Below are positions 60,425-64,000 of a stretch of DNA of 64,000 bases, one piece after another (within the stretch, counting starts at the first letter, position 1; each line of letters opens with the position of its first letter). Made by a program: the position numbers and the translations under genes. This stretch comes from Sycobia sp. Sy_11. Its lineage: Eukaryota; Arthropoda; Insecta; Hymenoptera; Epichrysomallidae. Under the pieces are notes generated by a model. The model was not told where the DNA came from and did no database searches. It saw only the letters and a list, made by a program, of their open reading frames with translations. The stretch spans positions 2,762,001 through 2,826,000 of the forward strand of contig JACCIC010000029.1 in the NCBI GenBank assembly GCA_018907035.1, given 5' to 3'.

Positions 60425-62461
60425 CTATTAAACTCTTCTTTTTTTGTACATAACGAGGCAATATAGATATGCGAGAAAATGGGCTATTCTGGTTTTCTTT
60501 CGAAAATTTACAATTGAATATGAATTTTGAAATCGACTAGAATGATAATTTTCTTTATATTCATGGTCTCATTATAATAATATACAAGCGACTCGCAGAT
60601 ACTTCTAACTTTCCAGCCGTAGTATATTTTCATTAAAATTTATTAGTTTTCTTATCTTCAAAAAGTTTCACAAGTTCAATATAATTATATACATTTAAAG
60701 CATAATCATAATTAATCATAACGCATTCTGGATTTCATACAATCGCATAGGATTTAAAATTATTTATTTCAATTAATTAAACGATTTTAAATGATTCAAG
60801 CAGTATTTAAAATGATTTATATCGATTGCAAACGATCTGACACGCTTTCAAATGATTTTAAATGATTTCAACGAATTATAAGTGATTTAAAATGTTATTT
60901 TAATTACATGTTTTATGTTAGCAATAATTTTCCGTTATATCAATCGATTTCAATTTATAATTTTTATATAAAATAGATCGATGAATTGCGGAAATAATTA
61001 AAGGTAGGAATGTGAAAAAAATCATTAGAAATAATATGTTTTCCTGATTAAATTGACCAAAGCAATAGGAAATCAACTCCCTTTACTACGATATCGCATC
61101 TGATTAGAAACGTGCATACTTGCAAAATATAATTATTCCCTTTAATAATAATTTCGTGAGTGGTTGTTTATTTTTATTAATAACCAATGAATTATGTCAC
61201 ATGTCATCTCCCAAAACCATAAGACGACACTTGCTGGATTATCGTCTTGGGGCATTCGCTTAACTCTTTTCTATCGCCCATACATGAAACAAAATGATTT
61301 AGCAAGTATCTGATCATAAGTAACCTATTTTAAGTAGAAAAAGAGATGGAATCTCCTGCTATACTAATTTATGCGTTTCTGGCACTCGGGAAATCAGAAA
61401 ATTTTTTACACAGGTCTATAATACCGAAGTTGCACAAAGCGAATACATATCCTATGAATAATTATTTTACGAATTGTCCTACTGGAGGCTTTTTTTAAAT
61501 AAAAATATAAATGACACTTAGGGGAGAATATTTTGTACGCTAATAATTTCAAGCGAGCTAGAACTGCAACAATTCCGATGAACTATATAATATGGGTTAG
61601 AGCCCCACGCTGAATGTCAATACGAACCGTTTGAAATTACGTAAAATTCTGCTGGCGTGGACAAAACGATACAATAATCTGGGATCGAAATCATTTGAAA
61701 TCATGTTAATCGGTTAACGAAGAAGAATACCGTTTAAAATCATTTTGACATCGCTTTGAAATCGTTCGAAATCCAAATTCAACACCCATCGATCTGTTTT
61801 CCGTGCGGCGTTAAAACTGGCCTACGTTTTCAAATCGTCATCAGACGGCCGTGCCACGCTCGCATACTCAATCGTTTTATGTACCATTGAAAGAATTTAA
61901 ATACCTTATGGGATCAAATGAAGAATTCGAATTACGTCGTCCGATAGAAAGCAAATTGTGATACATATTTTTATGGATCTTCGGGTCTTTTTAACAAACC
62001 GATATAATTATGACGTCTGCGCGGATGTGGCTGTGTTTGAAATTCTATTAAAATCGATTGGAAATATGAAATAATTTTGCCCCCTATTCCTCAAGCGACC
62101 ATCCCTCGAACTGTTTATAGAAATAGCGTCCGAATAATCCTGCGCCCGTCTATATGCAATTTTGTCATCTTGATCATAAATACACCCCTCCCCCTATTCC
62201 TCCACGCTCCCCCGCTCTCTCTCTCTCTCTCTCTCTCTCTAATCGTCATACTCACCCTCTTTGCACACAGAGACACACCGACATTCGCCGGATCTACGCG
62301 CGCGCGAAAGACTTACGGGCGTAGACGAGGGGCAGCTCGCTCGCGGCGCCGTCGCTGGCCTGGGGCTTGGCGTACTCGAAGGTGGCGAGAAGACCGCAGA
62401 GCAGGAAGCCCTGGACGAACAGCAGGCTTATCGCGTGGGCCAGCCTCCGGGTGCGGTTCAT
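34722..62461 (-). CDS. Rh50: Rh-family ammonium/ammonia transporter (Rh50-type), 8 exons found, C-terminus missing
   Basis: Rh glycoproteins are plasma-membrane channels that conduct ammonia/ammonium (and possibly CO2) through a histidine-lined pore in a trimer. Coding exons, 5' to 3', are 62461-62317, 55483-55297, 46949-46799, 45057-44910, 43246-43028, 39765-39683, 37196-37053 and 34893-34722. Every junction is GT-AG and in phase, giving 416 codons plus one base. Rh hallmarks occur in order: [18 protein letters not shown] near residue 50, [10 protein letters not shown] near 125, D164 followed eight residues later by H172 in [24 protein letters not shown] near 215, [13 protein letters not shown] near 267, [13 protein letters not shown] with H330, and VSGLITG at the end. 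H172 and H330 are the expected twin-histidine pair. A complete Rh protein would add roughly 20-60 residues, so one short 3' exon is missing. No frame break is seen. Expression cannot be judged. Confidence 0.95.
35959..36872 (+). mobile_element. Internally deleted mariner-like element with ~195-bp TIRs
   Basis: The left end (35959 to about 36155) and right end (about 36690-36872) are inverted copies. Both contain GATCAAATTTGACC or GGTCAAATTTGACC, CTCCGCGCGTAAACTGAAT, CTTGATNTCCGT and CAGCTGTTTGTTTACGAC. The left end has a small insertion (CCAACAA). The length of 914 bp is well short of a full element. It lies in intron 7 of the transporter gene, transposase on the plus strand, opposite to the host gene. 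Confidence 0.85.
36188..36792 (+). pseudogene. mariner-like transposase, internally deleted
   Basis: The first part reads [20 protein letters not shown] and KALSEGREV (the helix-turn-helix domain). It jumps at once to [20 protein letters not shown], so the segment with the first catalytic aspartate (TGDExW) is deleted. After a frame change near 36475 it gives [20 protein letters not shown] (second aspartate) and [20 protein letters not shown] (the SPDLxPxDFxLFPxLK motif), where the third acidic residue position has become C-H. It ends within the right TIR. It is not functional. Confidence 0.85.
37053..37196 (-). CDS. Rh50: Rh50 exon 7, second pore histidine
   Basis: Acceptor TTTACACAG, donor GTAATT, phase 0 in and 0 out. 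It encodes residues 312-359: [49 protein letters not shown]330 in NLHGMP is the second twin-His. Confidence 0.96.
37285..37489 (+). repeat. tRNA-derived SINE, copy 2
   Basis: It shares both end points and the whole order with copy 1 (19979-20182): head GAGGCCTACGATGGCTCGAT, box B GTTCAAATCCCGG at 37340-37352, body, and an A tail after GTTAAATAGCAT. The A tail runs straight into a (CA)n microsatellite at 37491, a common way for such repeats to grow from a SINE tail. It sits immediately after a (TA)n tract. Confidence 0.88.
37491..37574. repeat. (CA)n microsatellite
   Basis: About 42 CA units seeded at the SINE A tail. Frames of alternating Cys-Val or His-Thr here are artefacts. Confidence 0.97.
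37577..38310. repeat. 60-bp satellite family, two arrays in opposite orientation
   Basis: From 37577 to about 38060 the phrase ATTTCGTGTTCGGACGGTAG recurs every 60 bases (37577, 37637, 37697, 37757, 37817), then after a 52-base step at 37869, 37929 and 37989. It is the reverse orientation of the 6172-6665 array. From about 38085 to 38310 more degenerate units run the other way (GTTCGAACACGCACAAT, GTCGTCNCGAGACA). The locus is therefore a head-to-head inversion. The 154-codon frame over it is a by-product of the 60-base period. Confidence 0.85.
38475..38505 (+). mobile_element. Helitron-like 3' terminus (hairpin plus CTAG)
   Basis: TCTCGG-GCGAAG-CCGAGA forms a 6-bp hairpin. Nine bases later comes CTAG followed by T, the arrangement expected at a Helitron or Helentron 3' end. 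A GCGAAGCCGAGACGGG-type word before CTAGT is familiar from insect non-autonomous elements. The satellite arrays just upstream would fit a non-autonomous Helentron, which often carry internal minisatellites. The 5' end is not identified. Confidence 0.5.
38588..39193 (+). repeat. LTR-like element, ~606 bp, copy 1
   Basis: It begins TGATCGCGAGCGAACTC and ends near AACAACCCAGCA, so TG...CA. It contains two imperfect internal units (GACGGGAAAACCGAAGGTTT and GTCGGGAAATTCGAAGATTT), a conserved GGGCTGCGATC-GCGAGTGGGGCTTATC block, and a TATA-like CTATATATAAATGCGCC at about 39023. The copy at 51868-52471 has the same order and length. Terminal target duplications are not obvious, so solo LTR is a guess. 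Confidence 0.5.
39683..39765 (-). CDS. Rh50: Rh50 exon 6
   Basis: Acceptor TTTTTCAG, donor GTATATAT (weak), phase 1 in and 0 out. The 83 bases encode [20 protein letters not shown] and LGYKYLT (residues 284-311), matching the IGSxAGxxSVLGYKFLT segment. It is below the usual ORF size cut-off. The MMCQPAG start differs from the commoner xMxIxPFG, so a conserved phenylalanine is replaced by alanine. Confidence 0.93.
39766..43027 (-). other. Rh50 intron 5
   Basis: TA tracts at 39902-39955 and 41390-41434, and a short ATT-rich stretch near 40310. The frames at 41028-42134 on both strands overlap each other and have no domain. Nothing else is recognised. Confidence 0.8.
43028..43246 (-). CDS. Rh50: Rh50 exon 5
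   Basis: Acceptor CATAG, donor GTAAGC, phase 1 in and 1 out. It encodes residues 211-283 with [20 protein letters not shown], an [20 protein letters not shown] membrane helix and [23 protein letters not shown] here is a conserved intramembrane phrase rather than a likely glycosylation site. Confidence 0.96.
43247..44909 (-). other. Rh50 intron 4
   Basis: AT-rich DNA with no recognisable repeat or nested gene. Confidence 0.8.
44910..45057 (-). CDS. Rh50: Rh50 exon 4, first pore histidine
   Basis: Acceptor TTCAAG, donor GTAAGT, phase 0 in and 1 out. It encodes residues 162-210 beginning [21 protein letters not shown]164 and H172 keep the spacing of the conserved Asp and first twin-His of Rh proteins. 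It ends [10 protein letters not shown], as in the YxSDLFAMIGT phrase. Confidence 0.96.
45058..46798 (-). other. Rh50 intron 3
   Basis: AT-rich except 46340-46690, which is unusually C-rich on the plus strand (runs such as CACCCCCCCTCCCCCCACAC). The open frame 46392-46652 there has no domain and is taken as chance. Confidence 0.8.
46799..46949 (-). CDS. Rh50: Rh50 exon 3
   Basis: Acceptor TTTCAG, donor GTACGA, phase 2 in and 0 out. It encodes residues 111-161: [50 protein letters not shown]. This equals the ADF-AAxVLISFGAVLGKTSP region of vertebrate Rh proteins (TM4 and the start of TM5). Confidence 0.95.
51868..52471 (+). repeat. LTR-like element, ~604 bp, copy 2
   Basis: It begins near GTCAGGATCGCGAGCAAACC and ends near ACCTCCCAGCA. 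It has two nearly identical internal units of about 130 bases (around 51935-52055 and 52067-52195; GATCCGTACCATGACGGGTA in each). These are followed by GGCTGCGATCGACGAATGGG and a TATA-like AGTCTATAAAGGGCG at about 52312. The internal tandem has been homogenised more than in copy 1. Confidence 0.5.
52897..53355. repeat. Palindromic Penelope terminal-repeat unit with central hammerhead-like motif
   Basis: The left end AAATTAATAAATATTTTTAT and the right end (ATAAAAATATTTATTAATTT) are inverted copies. The arms continue inward through ACAGTCATACTGTCC / GGACAGTCTGGCTGTC, CACCCTCAAAGAATCTGAAA and its complement, and AAATAAATTAGGTTAAAAAT and its complement. Only about 115 bases in the middle are single-copy, and these hold the motif at 53121-53168. 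No coding sequence is present. Confidence 0.8.
53121..53168 (-). ncRNA. Hammerhead-like motif at the centre of the palindrome
   Basis: The minus strand reads GTCCCTGAGGATGACCGG, a stem-II-like hairpin ACCGGTTTGTGAACCGG, then AAGTTCGAATCGTCGGAC. GTCC/GGAC (stem I) and a GAA-TCGTC end are present, but the core has an insertion (CTGAGGATGA rather than CTGATGA). It is therefore either a variant or a decayed ribozyme. Confidence 0.45.
54090..54165. repeat. (GA)n microsatellite
   Basis: About 38 GA units, in transporter intron 2. Confidence 0.97.
55297..55483 (-). CDS. Rh50: Rh50 exon 2
   Basis: Acceptor CCCGCAG, donor GTAAGC, phase 1 in and 2 out. It encodes residues 49-110 including [20 protein letters not shown] and [19 protein letters not shown], corresponding to TM2 and TM3 of Rh proteins. 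Confidence 0.95.
55484..62316 (-). other. Rh50 intron 1 (6.8 kb)
   Basis: It contains (TA)n at 55885-55931, 56707-56767 and 58410-58432, and (CA)n at 60362-60421. It also has a CCG-rich patch at 58317-58345, a CT tract at 62216-62240 and a degenerate repeat of GATTTTAAATGATTT words at 60730-60900 with an apparent inverted echo at 61685-61775. No nested gene is supported. Confidence 0.8.
60362..60421. repeat. (CA)n microsatellite
   Basis: About 30 CA units preceded by CACGCGCGCG, in transporter intron 1. Confidence 0.97.
62317..62461 (-). CDS. Rh50: Rh50 exon 1 (start codon)
   Basis: ATG at 62461 in context AAACCATGA. It encodes [19 protein letters not shown] and the first membrane helix, ending ELPLVYA plus one base before donor GTAAGT. 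A basic N-terminus directly followed by TM1 and an EY pair (TFEYA) is what Rh proteins show, so I take this as the true start. Opposite-strand frames at 62077-62590 are shadows. Confidence 0.93.
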
Positions 62462-62633
62462 GGTTTTTTGCGGCGCTACGCGGCGCGCGGCGATCGGGGA
62501 ACCCCACCACCTTTATCCCCGTACAAGAGGCAGAGAGCGAGAGAGGGGGGGCGAGGGAATAAAGGAGCTCGTTGCGAATTCTTTTGTTAAGCTCGCTCGC
62601 GCACCAGAGTTTGCATTTGAAAGCTTTCTCTCA

Positions 62634-62703
<70 letters not shown>

Positions 62704-63076
62704 TATAGTCTCTACGAAAGCGGCGCTTTTTTTCTTTTTCGAGGTCCGATTGTGTGTGCGTGCGTTTTGCTCCGCGGGTTATTTGGGCGAACGAATAAGG
62801 CGCGAGTATTATTGGGCTAGAGGGAGGTGGGGGATTGCGGTCGTTCTGTATACATTGGCGCGCAATTGGGTGATTCAATTGTTACGCTTTAGTATATATA
62901 TATATATATATATATACAGATCGTGCAGGAGGATGTATATAATCAGTGCTGATAAGGGGAAGTCGGTGCGAGTGAGGACGAAGCGCGGCTTTGTTTAAAT
63001 AACTAGCTGGCGTGGAAATCGGCCGCGAATAATAGAATGGAGATATGTTTCAAGCTTTGAGGGAGTTACAGTGGAA

Positions 63077-63133
<57 letters not shown>

Positions 63134-64000
63134 GAAACTAATATAAGTACGGAACTAAGCTAAATCTAGTTTATGTTTCATATAGTTTTTCAGTTTATAA
63201 GTGCTTCTACTGATGAAGAAATATACATAAATTTGTATTAAATTATGAAATGATTGATCTTTAGATCTATATGAATGTTTCTAAATTAATTTAAATTAAT
63301 CACAAGTCTTTTAAAGAGCATAATACATCATTGCGTCAAATCTAATCTATCCATCGAACAATATCTGTATAGGTTACTTTTTGTTATTATTAAAAATTTA
63401 TTGCACAGAAATTATTTGTATTTTATTGAAATGGAGAAACATTTTTTTTAGAAATTTTTCCCCATTTAAAATTATAATAGAAGCAGAGACCATATAAAAT
63501 CGTTAAAAGCGATACGTTCGTATTACTGCCAAAAGACTACCAATAAAAAAATCGAAGCTCCATTGGTGAATAAATTAAAAAATTAACTGTGATTAAATTA
63601 ATCAATTAACAGTAATTTTTTTTCTATACCAAATAAAATAAAAATTAAGAATATTAGACAGCTATGTTGTTATCGAAATTTGGGTCATATAAAAACAAAA
63701 TAATAATGCACACAATGCTCTTGGATCTTGCAGTATTATCCTTATAACTTGAAAATGCTTCTGATGTTATAAATTAAAATTTATGATAATCATTTGTAAG
63801 CCACGTAAATGTTAATTTTCCAATGGAGAGGATACTGGAGAACTTTTATTACAGAGAATTCATAGATGTAATAGAAATATACGAGTTTTTTTGTTACATT
63901 TTCTTTCAGCGAGTTCTTTAATAAACTATAAAATACTCTATGAATATTCAAAAATTAAAATTTCTAGCACTTTCTTTTGTTACTAGATACGAATATATTT
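62462..64000. other. Upstream flank of the transporter gene
   Basis: This would hold the 5' UTR and promoter of the minus-strand gene. A (CT)n tract at about 62635-62701 (GA on the gene strand) lies 170-240 bases upstream of the start codon, where GA tracts often mark open insect promoters. TA tracts are at 62892-62916 and 63081-63131. No TATA box or start site could be fixed. 63140-64000 is AT-rich with nothing recognised. Confidence 0.5.

Noticed and set aside
62077..62590. Plus-strand frames of 161 and 109 codons
   Set aside because: They are shadows of the minus-strand exon 1 of the transporter and of its CT/GA tracts.

Overview
The window looks like a stretch of insect nuclear genome, probably hymenopteran (ant, bee or wasp). 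This rests on the AT-rich intergenic DNA, the GC- and CpG-richer coding exons with GT-AG introns, the dense long (TA)n, (GA)n and (CA)n microsatellites, and the mix of transposons (Tc1/mariner, Penelope-like, BEL/Pao, I/R1-type LINE, tRNA-derived SINE, Helitron-like ends). The exact species cannot be read from the sequence. Nothing prokaryotic is present.

The one host gene I can assemble is an Rh-family (Rh50-type) ammonium/ammonia transporter on the minus strand. Its start codon is at 62461 and eight exons run down to 34722, each joining its neighbour in phase. Together they give 416 codons plus one base, covering nearly the whole transporter fold including the two pore histidines. The short C-terminal exon was not found. 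The introns (1.7 to 8.3 kb) carry microsatellites, a deleted mariner with long terminal inverted repeats (TIRs), a SINE, a Helitron-like end with 60-bp repeats, two related LTR-like elements and a palindromic Penelope terminal-repeat unit.

Bases 1 to about 34000 are a transposon-rich region. 1-2416 holds a Penelope-like element (PLE) with an intact reverse transcriptase/GIY-YIG ORF between inverted terminal repeats, ending in a hammerhead-ribozyme-like motif. 2878-5614 is a long-TIR DNA element split by a mariner with clean TIRs. 6172-6665 is an exact 60-bp-period array. 7618-7755 is a possible exon of an unidentified gene. 8.9-9.9 kb is a dead mariner, followed by a palindromic Penelope repeat. 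10.3-13.9 kb is a decayed BEL/Pao retrotransposon. 16.6-18.6 kb is a deleted LINE. 20 kb has a SINE beside another Penelope repeat, and 22 kb a mariner remnant. 23.8-24.9 kb is an LTR-like promoter region. 25.4-31.8 kb is a 6.4-kb composite of nested inverted repeats and near-identical 1.44-kb tandem units.

The most interesting items are (i) the hammerhead-like motifs that recur at the core of Penelope terminal repeats, including stand-alone head-to-head palindromes without a coding region, (ii) the 25.4-31.8 kb foldback complex, and (iii) the Helitron-like terminus attached to inverted arrays of a 60-bp satellite that recurs 31 kb away. None of these is proven to be a new system. All calls were made by reading; no alignment or database search was run.
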